Origin: Magnetococcales bacterium
GTDB lineage: Bacteria; Pseudomonadota; Magnetococcia; Magnetococcales; Magnetaquicoccaceae
Length of the DNA stretch: 49,620 bases
Direction of reading: 5' to 3'
Assembly (NCBI GenBank): GCA_015231775.1
Contig: JADGAY010000004.1
Location: 1 to 49,620, forward strand
In this document: piece by piece, positions 1 through 12,100 of the stretch
Numbering within the stretch: position 1 is the first letter of the stretch
Layout: every line of letters begins with the position of its first letter
Position numbers and translations under genes: made by a program
Notes under the pieces: generated by a model
What the model saw: only the letters and a program-made list of their open reading frames with translations
The model's database searches: none
Told to the model about the DNA's origin: nothing

Positions 1-11
1 ACTATTTAAAC

Positions 12-587
12 ATGACAGTTGGCTGCATTAGTCACGATATTCAATTATTAGAAAATAATTACAATAAAATTTCAAACAAAACATTATTTTTCGGTGACTA
101 CGTTGCCGATAAACAGAGAATTTGCGCTTTAGACAAGCAGGTTATTATACACTTTTTTGAACATATTCGTAACAATCCCTCCACTTCCCTCGACATAAAA
201 AATGTAATTCATGCAGCATACATAATGGGTATGTACCACCTTATCCCAGAAGCGCTCACGCTATTAGAGAAAACACACACTAAATCCGCAATAATCGAGC
301 AGGAAAATTTTACTCTTGTCAAGAATATTATTAATAAATTCACCACTCAAGAAGAATCATACATCATCAGCAATAAAGCATTACGCTTTCTATCAAAAGA
401 AAAAATGCTAATTGGTGGATATTCAATCTCTGTACCACCAGAACAAGACAGCCTCTTTAAAACGCTTGCGATCAAAGGAACGCCAGCGTGTGTTTATGCA
501 ATCGAGGATCGATGGCTTGAGCAGTGCAGCAAGGACACGAATAGCATTGAATCCATTTTCTTTGAACCCTGGCCAGCAGAAGGATAA
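12..587 (+). CDS. hypothetical protein, AT-rich; possibly 5'-truncated by the window edge
   Basis: Open 191-aa frame with AT-rich codon usage unlike the rest of the window. No in-frame stop upstream within the window, so the true start may lie outside. Confidence 0.5.
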   Translation: MTVGCISHDIQLLENNYNKISNKTLFFGDYVADKQRICALDKQVIIHFFEHIRNNPSTSLDIKNVIHAAYIMGMYHLIPEALTLLEKTHTKSAIIEQENFTLVKNIINKFTTQEESYIISNKALRFLSKEKMLIGGYSISVPPEQDSLFKTLAIKGTPACVYAIEDRWLEQCSKDTNSIESIFFEPWPAEG

Positions 588-635
588 TTTCAAAACATAA
601 TCTGTCATGGAATATTATGAAAGTCGCGACTATAA

Positions 636-676
636 GAATGATTTAATTAATAAATATTTATTTAATATCATCATTC
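636..676. promoter_or_regulatory. AT-rich imperfect palindrome, operator-like, upstream of the HEPN-like gene
   Basis: gaatgat (636-642) pairs with atcattc (670-676) around the perfect palindrome aataaatatttatt (649-662). Confidence 0.4.
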
Positions 677-707
677 TATGCTGAAAATATATTTGGAGAA
701 CTGACGA

Positions 708-1067
708 ATGGCCGTCAAAATCACGGATATCAAGAATGAAGCTCAAGCTCTACATGAAAGACATGAATCTGAGACAGGGCGTCGAACCGCTGCAAGCAAA
801 CATTATTACTATGCTTTCCATCTCTGTAAATCCATATGGCCAAGCCTATCGAAACCAGGCAACTATGGAATGCATAAAGCGTTTTGTAACGGTCTGAAAG
901 AATCTGAACAACTCAGGAAAATCGGGGGAAACCTGGATAAGTTGCGCAGCCTACGCGTTGATGCAGATTACTATATCCAAAAGGATTTCTATAAGATGCA
1001 ACTTGATCGGGCCAAAGAATTAGTTGATTCTATCGAAAAGGAAATAATCAGGATCCTTCATCCCTGA
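708..1067 (+). CDS. HEPN-domain-like protein
   Basis: 119 aa; AASKHYYYAFH aligns to the HEPN/UPF0332-type AASRxYYAxFH motif, followed by LRVDADYY resembling the conserved LRxxADY segment. A stretch of 'ggag' precedes the ATG. Confidence 0.6.
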   Translation: MAVKITDIKNEAQALHERHESETGRRTAASKHYYYAFHLCKSIWPSLSKPGNYGMHKAFCNGLKESEQLRKIGGNLDKLRSLRVDADYYIQKDFYKMQLDRAKELVDSIEKEIIRILHP

Positions 1068-1165
1068 GACCACAAGCAACGCGTTTTATTCATAGTCCCT
1101 GCACATGGTGATTACGGACAGATTCCGGATCCATTGGGTCGCTTGAAACTCCCCCAAGCCCGTCA

Positions 1166-2968
<1,803 letters not shown>

Positions 2969-3076
2969 GTTTGCTTGGATTTCCGGTTTGCAAGGAGTGG
3001 GAATCGGGTATGATACGCCGAGATGGTCTGAAAGGTGAATCGATTTTGTGATTTTCTTCAACAAGGAGATCTAACC

Positions 3077-3646
3077 ATGTCCGCTCACGTCAAGTCAGAA
3101 CCAAATCCCATGACGATCGAGGCCTTTTTGGCCTGGGAGGGAGAAGGGGATACGCGCCATGAGCTGGTGGATGGCCAGATCGTCGCCATGTCGCCGCCGT
3201 CGCGGGTCCATTCCAGAGTTACCGCCAATTTAGCGGCAAGGCTGGAAAACAGGCTGCGTCCGCCGTGCATGGTACTGGTCGAGGCCGGCATCCATCCGCC
3301 AGAGCGCGACGACATCTATTATCAGGCCGATCTGGCCATCGATTGTACCCCGTTGACCCCCGATGGGCGTGAAGGGACCAATCCCCTGGTGATCGTGGAG
3401 ATCCTCTCCCCAACGACCAAATCCCACGATCGCGGCGTCAAGCTGGCCGACTACCGCACCATACCCAGCGTCCAGGCCATCCTGCTGGTCTCCTCGGTGG
3501 CCTGTCATGTGGAATACTGGCGGCGTGACGGCGCGGGATGGCGGGTGCTTGACCTGATCGGACGCCACACCCGCTTGCGTCTGGACCCCCTGGAGCTGGA
3601 GGTGACGTTGGATGAGATCTATGCCGGTCTCGACTGGCTGGGATGA
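3077..3646 (+). CDS. Uma2 family endonuclease-like protein
   Basis: MTIEAFLAWEGEGDTRHELVDGQIVAMSPPS...HSRVTANLAARL...YYQADLAI...NPLVIVEILSPTTKSHDRGVKLADYRTIPS is the Uma2/DUF820 pattern; aaggagat RBS upstream. Confidence 0.85.
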   Translation: MSAHVKSEPNPMTIEAFLAWEGEGDTRHELVDGQIVAMSPPSRVHSRVTANLAARLENRLRPPCMVLVEAGIHPPERDDIYYQADLAIDCTPLTPDGREGTNPLVIVEILSPTTKSHDRGVKLADYRTIPSVQAILLVSSVACHVEYWRRDGAGWRVLDLIGRHTRLRLDPLELEVTLDEIYAGLDWLG

Positions 3647-3655
3647 GCCACGCCC

Positions 3656-3964
3656 ATGGAACACTGGGCCATTCTCGCCTTGGTGGCGTTGGCATGGGTA
3701 TGGCATGGCTCCATGCGGGCGCGGGAGATCGCCTGCGACGAAGCGCGCGCCATCTGCCAACGCATGGCCTGGGGATGGCTCGACGAGACGGTCTCCTTGA
3801 AGTCGCTGGGAGTGGCGCGGGACGGGCACGGCAGGTTGAAACTCCGACGCATCTACGCCTTCCGCTACCTGGAGGCGGCTCATCGGATCCACGAGGGGGT
3901 GGTGATGCTGGTCGGGGATGAGATTCAGACGGTGTTGCTGGATACCGCGCGACTCGATGCATGA
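3656..3964 (+). CDS. DUF3301-like protein
   Basis: Short N-terminal hydrophobic segment, then MRAREIACDEARAICQRMAWGWLDETVSLKSL...LKLRRIYAFRYLE, the DUF3301 pattern. Confidence 0.7.
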   Translation: MEHWAILALVALAWVWHGSMRAREIACDEARAICQRMAWGWLDETVSLKSLGVARDGHGRLKLRRIYAFRYLEAAHRIHEGVVMLVGDEIQTVLLDTARLDA

Positions 3965-3982
3965 GACGCGCGGGAACGATGG

Positions 3983-4010
3983 TCAAGATGCCGGGATTCT
4001 GGCATCTTGA
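3983..4010. repeat. intergenic hairpin
   Basis: tcaagatgcc / ggcatcttga perfect 10-bp stem with 8-nt loop; no T-tract. Confidence 0.4.
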
Positions 4011-4046
4011 AGCGTGGGGGTTATCTAATGATTGACGAGGGCTGAC

Positions 4047-4667
4047 ATGCGCATCCGGTTTTTGGAAGAGAAGGTCACCTGGCTCAAGGGATTTTTTCTG
4101 TTCTACCTGTTCTTTCTGGTGATGTTTTTCGCGGCGGCCCCGTTTTTGACACTGTGGCTCTACTCGGAGACCAGCATCACCCGGACCCTGCTTCCGCAAC
4201 TGATCGGCTTTTGCATGCAGGGTGGATTTCTGGTGGTGCTGTTCGCCCTGTATGAAAAACGGGCCACCGTGGATACCCGGCAGGCGTGGAAAGGGACACT
4301 CCGCGGATTCCTGGCCCCGCTGGTGGATCCCTGTCTCGCGACCTGGAAACCCGCGCAGATGCCCGAAAACAGCACCTGGTGGCCCGAGCCCCAGATCATG
4401 CAAGCCGCCATCGACGCCCTGCGCGCCGAAGGGTTGAACCCGGAACTCCGGATCTCCATCCAGACGGTCGCCCGGGAGCGGTTGTTGGCCATGCAGTCCC
4501 TCGCAACCCTCGCCGCGCAGATCGATCATGACCATCTGACGACCTGGATGGAGCTTCTGGTGGTGTTGCGCGGGATCGAGCAGTCCGAAGACGAGACGGA
4601 ACAGACCCAACTCGTGGCCCGGATGCTGGAGACGGTGGTCCGTTTCGATGAGCTGTTTTTCGTGTGA
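4047..4667 (+). CDS. membrane-anchored hypothetical protein
   Basis: MRIRFLEEKVTWLKGFFLFYLFFLVMFFAAAPFLTLWL, then a second TM segment and a soluble C-terminus. The listed 4032 start uses TTG; ATG at 4047 is more likely. Confidence 0.6.
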   Translation: MRIRFLEEKVTWLKGFFLFYLFFLVMFFAAAPFLTLWLYSETSITRTLLPQLIGFCMQGGFLVVLFALYEKRATVDTRQAWKGTLRGFLAPLVDPCLATWKPAQMPENSTWWPEPQIMQAAIDALRAEGLNPELRISIQTVARERLLAMQSLATLAAQIDHDHLTTWMELLVVLRGIEQSEDETEQTQLVARMLETVVRFDELFFV

Positions 4668-7027
4668 GCGACCGGAGTTCGCCACGCACGAAAAGGGGGG
4701 GACCGGTGAGCAATCGACGCGAAGACATGAACCAGGATCTGTCGTCCTGGAAGGTCTGGCTGGTCGGGATCGCTGTGGCGGCGGGATCAGCCGTGGCGGG
4801 CGGTCCGGTCGCGGGCGCGACCGCGCTGGCCTTGGGTTTGGCCTTCGGGGTGGGCCTGCGCATTGGCGCCCGCCGGAACGAACCGTTTCCACCCCTCGCG
4901 ATGGTGATGCCGCCGGAACGAATCGACGTACCCCCCGTGCCCGGACCGGAGGCCACCACGCCATCCGCCGCGGAACGCCTGCTCGCCGAAAAGATTGACA
5001 TCCTCGAGACCTTCCTGGCGCGGGCGCTGTCCGAAAGCCGGGCCAAGAGCGAATTTTTGGCCATCATGAGCCATGAGATCCGCACCCCCATGAACGTGGT
5101 GCTGGGGATGCTGGAGCTGTTGCGCGAGGCCCCCCTGGATTACGAGCGGCGCGAGCAGGTGCGCCTGGCCTATGGATCCGGCAAGACCCTGTTGGCGCTG
5201 ATCGACAATGTGCTGGATTTCTCCAAGATGGAGGCCGACCGGCTGGAACTCGACGAGGTGGATTTCGATCTGCGCGCCCTCGTGGATGAATCCGCCCTGA
5301 TCCTGGCCACCCTGGCCCATACCAAGGAGATCGAGCTGACCCCGTTCTTTCCCCACGGCATGCCCACGGCGGTGCGCGGGGATGTGAACCGACTGCGGCA
5401 GGTGTTCACCAATCTGCTCGGCAATGCCATCAAGTTCACCCCGGAGCGCGGCGGCGTCGAGTTGCACGGTGGTCCGGTGGGGCCTGGAAGCGAAGGGCGC
5501 ACGGAGTATCTCTTCGAGGTTCGCGATACCGGACCAGGGGTGCCCGAGTCGGATCGAGAACGGATCTTCGACATGTTCGCCCGTTCCGAGGAGCATCGGG
5601 CGCAAGGGTTTCCCGGCACCGGACTGGGACTGGCCATCAGCCGGCGTCTGGTGGAGCGCATGGGTGGCGAGATCGGCGTGGACGACAACCCCCATGCCGC
5701 CACCGGCAGCATCTTCCATTTCACCATTCAGCTCCATCAACAACCCCACGGGGCCGGCGTCGAGCCGGGACGGGATCTGTTCAAGCATCTGCGCGTGTTG
5801 GGGGTGGAGATCGACGGCCTGCAACGGCTGTTTCTTGAGGATGTGTTCGAGCTGTTCGGCTCGCGTTTCGATTTCGTGGCCGAGACCGTGACCGCCCTGT
5901 CGGTGCTGCGGCATGCCAAACAGGAGGGGCATCCGTATGACCTGGTGCTGCTCAATCAGAAACCGGGCCAGGAGAACCCCCTCACCTATCGGGTGTTGCG
6001 GGATGGGGAGTCGAGTTGGAAATTCATCCTGTTGACCGACATGCTGGATCAAGGGTGGGACAACGCCTCGGAGCTTCCGGGAACCTCGATCTGCCTGAAA
6101 AAGCCGGTGAGCGCCGAACGGTTGCGTCTGGCCATCGAGTGGCTGTTGCTGCCCAGGGAGGGGGCGAGTTGTCCGGTGGTGACCCCTGCCCAGCGCCAAG
6201 AGGCGGCACCGCTCCAGTACGACGCCCGCATCCTGGTGGTGGATGATCACGCCGCCAATGTCACCGTGGCGCGCGGCATGCTGACCCGCCTGGGGTGCGC
6301 GGCCAAGCAGGTGGTCGGCGCGCGGGACGGACAGGAGGCCGTGGAGCGGTTCATGGAGCAGGATTTCGATCTGGTGCTCATGGATTGCCAGATGCCCGGC
6401 ATGGACGGATACGAGGCGAGCCGGCGGATTCGGGCGTGGGAGCGGGAACGGGAGTTGTCGCCCGTGCCGATTCTGGCCTTCACCGCCAATGTGACGACGG
6501 GAAGCCGGCAGCGCGGCGAGGCAGCGGGCATGACCGAATTTCTCTCCAAGCCGGTGACCCTCAGAGAGTTGCGGGGGGTGTTGGAGCGCCATCTCAAGCC
6601 TGCGGAGAGCGGGTCGTCTCCCGCTTCGGTGCCCGGTGTCGGAACTGTCGCCTCACCCGGACCGAAGACGGTTGTCGTCCCCGAAAAGAACGATCTGGAG
6701 ATCCTGTTGGACGCCATGGAGTCGATCGGCCTGCCGGAAGAGGATTTCCGCGATGTGGCCGGTCTTCTGATCACGCAGATTCCGGAGTTGCTGGACAGCC
6801 TGGAGCGGGACTTGATCGGCGGGGAGCACGAGGCGGCCCGTGCCACGGCGCATGTCTTGAAGGGGAGCATGGCCAACACCATCTTTCCCCAGTTGCAACC
6901 GCACACCCGGCAACTCCACGAGTGCATCAAGGGGCGGAAATGGAGCGAGGCCGAGGCCGAACTGGGACGGGTGCGCGCCCAGTTCGGCCCGGTATACAAG
7001 GCGTTGTCGGTCTTCTTGAACCCTTGA
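4664..7027 (+). CDS. hybrid sensor histidine kinase (HisKA, HATPase_c, degenerate receiver, receiver, Hpt)
   Basis: H-box MSHEIRTPMNVVLGMLELL; N-box NLLGNAIKFTP; GTGLGLAISRRLVERMGG; REC ARILVVDDHAANV...DLVLMDCQMPGMDG; Hpt ATAHVLKGSMAN. Confidence 0.9.
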   Translation: MSDRSSPRTKRGGPVSNRREDMNQDLSSWKVWLVGIAVAAGSAVAGGPVAGATALALGLAFGVGLRIGARRNEPFPPLAMVMPPERIDVPPVPGPEATTPSAAERLLAEKIDILETFLARALSESRAKSEFLAIMSHEIRTPMNVVLGMLELLREAPLDYERREQVRLAYGSGKTLLALIDNVLDFSKMEADRLELDEVDFDLRALVDESALILATLAHTKEIELTPFFPHGMPTAVRGDVNRLRQVFTNLLGNAIKFTPERGGVELHGGPVGPGSEGRTEYLFEVRDTGPGVPESDRERIFDMFARSEEHRAQGFPGTGLGLAISRRLVERMGGEIGVDDNPHAATGSIFHFTIQLHQQPHGAGVEPGRDLFKHLRVLGVEIDGLQRLFLEDVFELFGSRFDFVAETVTALSVLRHAKQEGHPYDLVLLNQKPGQENPLTYRVLRDGESSWKFILLTDMLDQGWDNASELPGTSICLKKPVSAERLRLAIEWLLLPREGASCPVVTPAQRQEAAPLQYDARILVVDDHAANVTVARGMLTRLGCAAKQVVGARDGQEAVERFMEQDFDLVLMDCQMPGMDGYEASRRIRAWERERELSPVPILAFTANVTTGSRQRGEAAGMTEFLSKPVTLRELRGVLERHLKPAESGSSPASVPGVGTVASPGPKTVVVPEKNDLEILLDAMESIGLPEEDFRDVAGLLITQIPELLDSLERDLIGGEHEAARATAHVLKGSMANTIFPQLQPHTRQLHECIKGRKWSEAEAELGRVRAQFGPVYKALSVFLNP

Positions 7028-7130
7028 ACCCGATGATGCCGAACCGCTCCGTCGGGCGCGGCCTCCGGCCCACCGACGGGATGCGCGGGAAACGGACACC
7101 CCCGCGATCCGGACGGGATGAACCAAAAAA

Positions 7131-7167
7131 ACGGTCCACACCCCATTTCAAGGGGGATGTGGACCGT
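7131..7167 (-). terminator. intrinsic terminator for the minus-strand gene, between convergent genes
   Basis: acggtccaca / tgtggaccgt perfect 10-bp arms plus inner cccc/gggg. The preceding plus-strand A-run (aaccaaaaaaa) gives a U-tract on the minus strand. Confidence 0.75.
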
Positions 7168-7230
7168 GATACCAGCCACGACCGGAGTGCCGACGGTGCG
7201 GCGATCGCCGCACCGCCCATGAAGCGATGA

Positions 7231-8274
7231 CTACTTGACTGCAAACAGCTCGGTGAGCTTGCGCTGCTGGGCCTCGATCAGCGACTTCTCCTCCTTGGGG
7301 AGGATGCCGGGGAGATCCGCCTGTTTGGCCATGCTCTCCGCGAACTGCTTCTCCGAACTCTTGAGCTGCTCCAGGGCCACCCGTTTCTGGGCCGGCGGCA
7401 TGGTGGGGGCGTTGTTGATCACCTGCATCTGGTTGGAAAACCACTGCTTGTGCATCTTCTCCATCTCGGCGCGCATGGCCTCCGGGTCGCTGGACGCGGC
7501 GGCGGCAGGAACGGCCTTGGGCGCGGGCGGGGTCAGGGATTTTTTCGCCTGTTTGAGCTGCTCGAGGGCCTGCTGGCGCTGCATGGGATGCATATAGGGA
7601 TTGGCGCGGATCTGCCGCTCCTGGGCATCGATCCATTCGGCCTGCCGTTTGCGTGAGGCTTCCACGGCATCGACTTTGGCGGTCACGGGGGCGGGGTTGC
7701 TCTGGACGTTGCGCTCCATTTGGGCGAGAATGCGCTGTTTCTCATACGGCGGGATGTAGGGGTTGGCGCGGATCTGCTCCTTTTGCGCCTGGAGCTGCTC
7801 GCGCATGCGGGCATTGGCGGCGGCCATCTCCTTTTCCATCTGCTGGCGCCCCTCGGCCAGACGGGCCTCGTTCTCCTGACGCTCCTTGGCCAGACGGGCC
7901 TCGATCTCCTGACGCTCCTTGGCCAGGCGGGCCTGGGACTCGGCCAGACCCTTTTCCGACTCCACCAGCGACAAGCCGGTGTTGATGTGGTTGAGCAGGT
8001 AGTGGAAGCGCTCCGGTTCCCAGTTCTTCTCTTTCAACTGGGCGTTGAAGTTCGGATCGCCGCGCATGCTCGAGACCATCCAGGGGGTGCGCGCCATGTC
8101 AACCTGGGGGTTTTGCTTGCCGATCCACTGCACCAGTCCCGGATAGTCGGCGACGAAGCGATCCAGTTCGGCTTGGGTGAAGGGTTTGGTTTCCTGAGGC
8201 TGGGCAGCCTGGAGCGTGGCGGTTCCGCAGAGCAGCGCGACCCCCAGCGTCGCCGCGAGGAGCTGTTTTTTCAT
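7231..8274 (-). CDS. secreted coiled-coil protein with internal repeats
   Basis: Signal peptide MKKQLLAATLGVALLCGTATLQAAQ; repeats LAKERQExEARLAKERQENEARLAEGRQQME and QIRANPYIPPYEKQRILAQME / QIRANPYMHPMQRQQALEQLK / QVINNAPTMPPAQKRVALEQLK. Confidence 0.75.
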   Translation of the reverse strand: MKKQLLAATLGVALLCGTATLQAAQPQETKPFTQAELDRFVADYPGLVQWIGKQNPQVDMARTPWMVSSMRGDPNFNAQLKEKNWEPERFHYLLNHINTGLSLVESEKGLAESQARLAKERQEIEARLAKERQENEARLAEGRQQMEKEMAAANARMREQLQAQKEQIRANPYIPPYEKQRILAQMERNVQSNPAPVTAKVDAVEASRKRQAEWIDAQERQIRANPYMHPMQRQQALEQLKQAKKSLTPPAPKAVPAAAASSDPEAMRAEMEKMHKQWFSNQMQVINNAPTMPPAQKRVALEQLKSSEKQFAESMAKQADLPGILPKEEKSLIEAQQRKLTELFAVK

Positions 8275-8560
8275 GGACGGATCCTTCTTGAACAAGGTTG
8301 GAATGGTTATAGTTACCTAATCGGGGCAGAGCCCGCACCAACGCCTCCCCACGGGAGTTTTACGGTGCAAGGCGTGTGCTTTGTGGTATTGTGGCTGATT
8401 TTGCGCGGCTTGGCAATGATTTGAAGCAAACGCTGATAAACTTGCATGATGGGAGGAGAAGGCCCCTAACCCCAACCGTTGACCTCCCTTTGGGCGTTCC
8501 ACGGTAACGCAATGGAGGCAACTCGGCGGGACAGAACAGGGTATCCGGCTCTTCACCGAC

Positions 8561-8592
8561 CAGCCTGGAACCCCCAAGGGATCTCCAGGCTG
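8561..8592. repeat. intergenic hairpin, possible terminator for the minus-strand ORF at 8634
   Basis: cagcctgga / tccaggctg perfect 9-bp stem. Confidence 0.3.
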
Positions 8593-8633
8593 ATCGGGCC
8601 GTTCCCAGCCTCATGACGGGTCACCAGGCGAAA

Positions 8634-8942
8634 TCAGGCGAAGATCATCCGCAGGGCATCGACGATCACCCAACCGGCCAGGGACCAGAGCGCCGCGAGC
8701 GCGGCGATCAGGGCCACGCGCATCCAACGGATGAAAAGGGTGTCGAGGGACGCGGCGCGCTGTTTCCGGGCGGTCGGCTTGAGGGCGTCGCTTTTGGCCG
8801 GAAGGGAGACCGGCCAGGAGACCGGCAGTGCCGGAATGAAGGCCGAAGGCCGGATCTTCTTGAAGATGGTCCAGTTTTCCGGTTCCAGCAGGGTACCGTG
8901 GTGGAGGGCGAGTCGCATGGCTGGGTTCTCCCGAATACGCAT
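8634..8942 (-). CDS. small membrane protein, hypothetical
   Basis: 102-aa ORF in an otherwise empty gap; C-terminal TM WMRVALIAALAALWSLAGWVIVDAL. Confidence 0.45.
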   Translation of the reverse strand: MRIRENPAMRLALHHGTLLEPENWTIFKKIRPSAFIPALPVSWPVSLPAKSDALKPTARKQRAASLDTLFIRWMRVALIAALAALWSLAGWVIVDALRMIFA

Positions 8943-9153
8943 GAATTCTCACTTGTCGTGATCGTTGCAGTGCATCATAATTCATATTGCAATGCAATGC
9001 AATCAAAAAATTCAAAATTGAGTTTTGTCACGCAATATTTTTTCTATCTGACTTTGCCTGTTGGGGAGCCCCTCACCCACCCGAGCAGTTCCCGTGGGGA
9101 GATCCTCCCGAACCCATCACCTCAGCCAACCAGCGCACGCGCGAGGTAGCGGG

Positions 9154-12100
9154 ATGACCAGCGACCAGGATTCGGAATCCGTCCGAACCATCCAGAAACG
9201 ACCGGGCATCACCCTGCTGTCCGTGCTGTTGACCGGGGTGATCTTCATCTTCGACATCATGCAGCCCCTCGACTCCGCGGATGGGGTGTTGTATCTGGCC
9301 GTGCTGCTGCTGGGCTGGTGGATTCCGGGCAACCGGAACCGCTTCTTTTACACCGCCACCGGACTCACCCTGCTGGTCCTCCTGGATTTCTGGCTGACCC
9401 CCATGCAGGAGGTCTCGGTTTGGCTGGCCTTGATGAACCGGCTCTACGTGCTGTTCGCCATCTGGAGCGTGACCATCACCTTGTGGACGGCCAAAGGGGC
9501 CCTGGAGGCCCAGGACCGCCAAACCATCGAACTGCGCAAACTCTCCGTGGCCGTGGAACAGAGTCCGTCGGCGGTGATCGTCACCAACGCCCAGGGGATG
9601 GTGGAGTATGTCAACGCCCGCTTCGAGGCCTTGACCGGCTATGCCCGCTCGGAACTGATCGGCCTTGCCAACGGACTCGAACGGTTCGGTTTGCGCGAGG
9701 GGACGCGGGGCGGCACGCAGGGCACCCCGGATCTACCCTGGCGGGGCGAACTGGTGAGCCGCAAGAAGAGCGGTGAATCCTACCGGACATCGGTGGCGGT
9801 GGCGGCGGTGCGCGATTCTCAGGGGGAGATCTGCCATTTCATCGGCGTGCAGGAGGACATCACCCAGCGCCGCGAGCACGAACGCCGTCTGGCCCAGGCC
9901 AATCGCGCCTTGCGCGGACGGTTGAGTTTCTCCGAGATCCTCGCCGCCAACGACGATGAACGGGTCATGCTCGAGCGTCTCTGTCGGGTGCTGATCGAAG
10001 GAACGGGATATCATTTCGCCTGGGTGGGGATGATCGCTCCGGATGACGACACCGGCATCCAACCGGTGGCCTCCCACGGTTTCACGACCCATTTTTCCCT
10101 GGATCGTCCCATCCGCTGGGACGAATATTCCAACGACAAGAGTCCCACCCGCTTGGCCTTCCAGACCGGTCGTCCGTGCGTGATCCAGGAGTTGCACGCC
10201 CATCAGGCCGTCCTGTCTCCCCCCTCCCGGTCCGGTCACGCGGCTCCGCACGCCTGCATCGCCCTGCCGTTGCGAATCGATCAGATCACCATCGGCGTGC
10301 TCACCATCCACGCGGCCCAGGCCGGGGCGTTCGACGAGATGGAGATCGACCTGTTGCGCGAACTGGGCGCGCAGATGGCCGAGGGGATCCGCAACCTGCG
10401 CGAACGGAACGAGAAACAGCGCCTGGAAAGGGATCTCGCCGCCAAAGAGCGCCGCTATCGCTTCCTGTTCGACGCCATGGCCAGCGGGGTGGCGGTCTAC
10501 GAGGCGTGGAACGATGGGGAGGATTTTCTGCTCAAGGAGCTCAACAAGGCTGGCGGACGCATCACCCGCACCGATCCCCGCCGGGTGACGGGTCGCAAGG
10601 TGAGCGATATCTTTCCGGGCGTGCGCGCCTTCGGTCTGTTCGATGTGCTCTCGAGAGTCCATCGCAGCGGCGTCTCCGAGTATCACCCGGTGACCCACTA
10701 TCAGGACAAACATCTCCATGGCTGGTTGGAAAACCATGTCTATCGGCTCGAGTCCGGCGAAATCGTCGCGGTATTCAACGACCGCACCAAACAGAAACAG
10801 GCCGAGGAGAGTCTGCGCGCCTCCGAGCAGTTGATGCGCGATCTCTATGAGAACGCCCCTGTGCCCTTTTTGTCCGTGGATGCCGGCTCGGGCCGCATCC
10901 TGCGTGGCAACCGGGCCGCTGAATCGCTCTTCGGACGGAATTTTCAACAAATGGATGGCACCCGCTTCCAGGATCTGGTGGTCGATGCGGCGACGATGTT
11001 CCTGCTCGCCGGACCTGGGGTGAAGGATCGCGAGGTGGCTCTGAAGAAATCCACCGGCGAAATCCTCTGGGTGAGCCTGTCCGTCTCCCCCAAAATGGAC
11101 CTCCTTGGCGCCATCGTCGAGCATCGGTTGATCCTGGTCGATTACACCGAACGGCGCCAGGTGGAAGAGAGCCTGCTTCAATACGCGGCCATCGTGGCCG
11201 CCTCCAGGGATCACTTGTCCTTTATTGGACATGATTACATCTATCGGGCGGTCAACCCGACCTATCTGCGCGCCCATGGCGCTCAACACGGCGAAATCGT
11301 TGGACGTTCCATCGCCGATCTGCTCGGGGCGGAGACCTTTCAGAAAATTCGCGCCAATCTGGATCGCTGCCTGGCCGGAGAGTCCATCAACTATCAGGCC
11401 TGGTTCGAATTCCCCGCGCTGGGACGGCGCTGGATGGATGTCTCCTATTTCCCCCACCTGCGTCGGGATGGTCGCGTGGATGGGCTGGTGGCGGCGGCGC
11501 GGGACATCACCGAGCGCAAGCGGATGGAGGATGACCTGCGCGCCAGCGAGGAGCGGGCCCGGCTGGCCAATCGCGCCAAGGGGGCCTTCCTGGCCAACAT
11601 GAGCCACGAAATCCGCACGCCGATGAACGCCATCCTGGGCATGGGCCATCTGATGAAACAGACCGCGCTCAACGACCAGCAACTCGGATACCTGACCAAG
11701 ATCCAGGCCGCCTCGGAGTCCCTGTTGCGTATCATCAACGACGTGCTGGACTTCTCCAAGATCGACGCCGGCAAACTGGAGATGGAAATGGTGCCGTTCG
11801 ATCTGTACCAGGTGGTGGAGCGGGTCACGGATGGGGTGCTGGCCAAGGCGAACGTCAACCCGGCCCTCGAGGTGCTGGTGTCGATCCCCCTGGATGTACC
11901 GCGCCTGTTGATCGGGGACGCGGTGCGACTGGGACAGGTGTTGACCAACCTGTGTGACAACGCGGTGAAATTCACCCCCCAGGGCGAGGTGGTGCTGGCG
12001 ATCGAAAAACGGGCGGAGGGGCACGACTGGGTGGAACTGGCGTTCGTGACCCGCGACACCGGGATCGGCATCGAAACCGAACAGATCGACCGCCTGATGC

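Noticed and set aside
4692-4700. G-run near the start of the 787-aa kinase as a phase-variable switch
   Set aside because: Short tract, and the true start may be the downstream GTG; no independent evidence of switching.
8300-8630. Relic of a transposase or other gene in the gap upstream of the secreted protein gene
   Set aside because: The short ORFs here have no recognisable motif; nothing beyond a 9-bp hairpin can be supported.
8980-9005. attgcaatgcaatgcaat short tandem repeat as a regulatory or attachment site
   Set aside because: Only about three 5-bp units, no integrase nearby and no second copy seen; too short to interpret.
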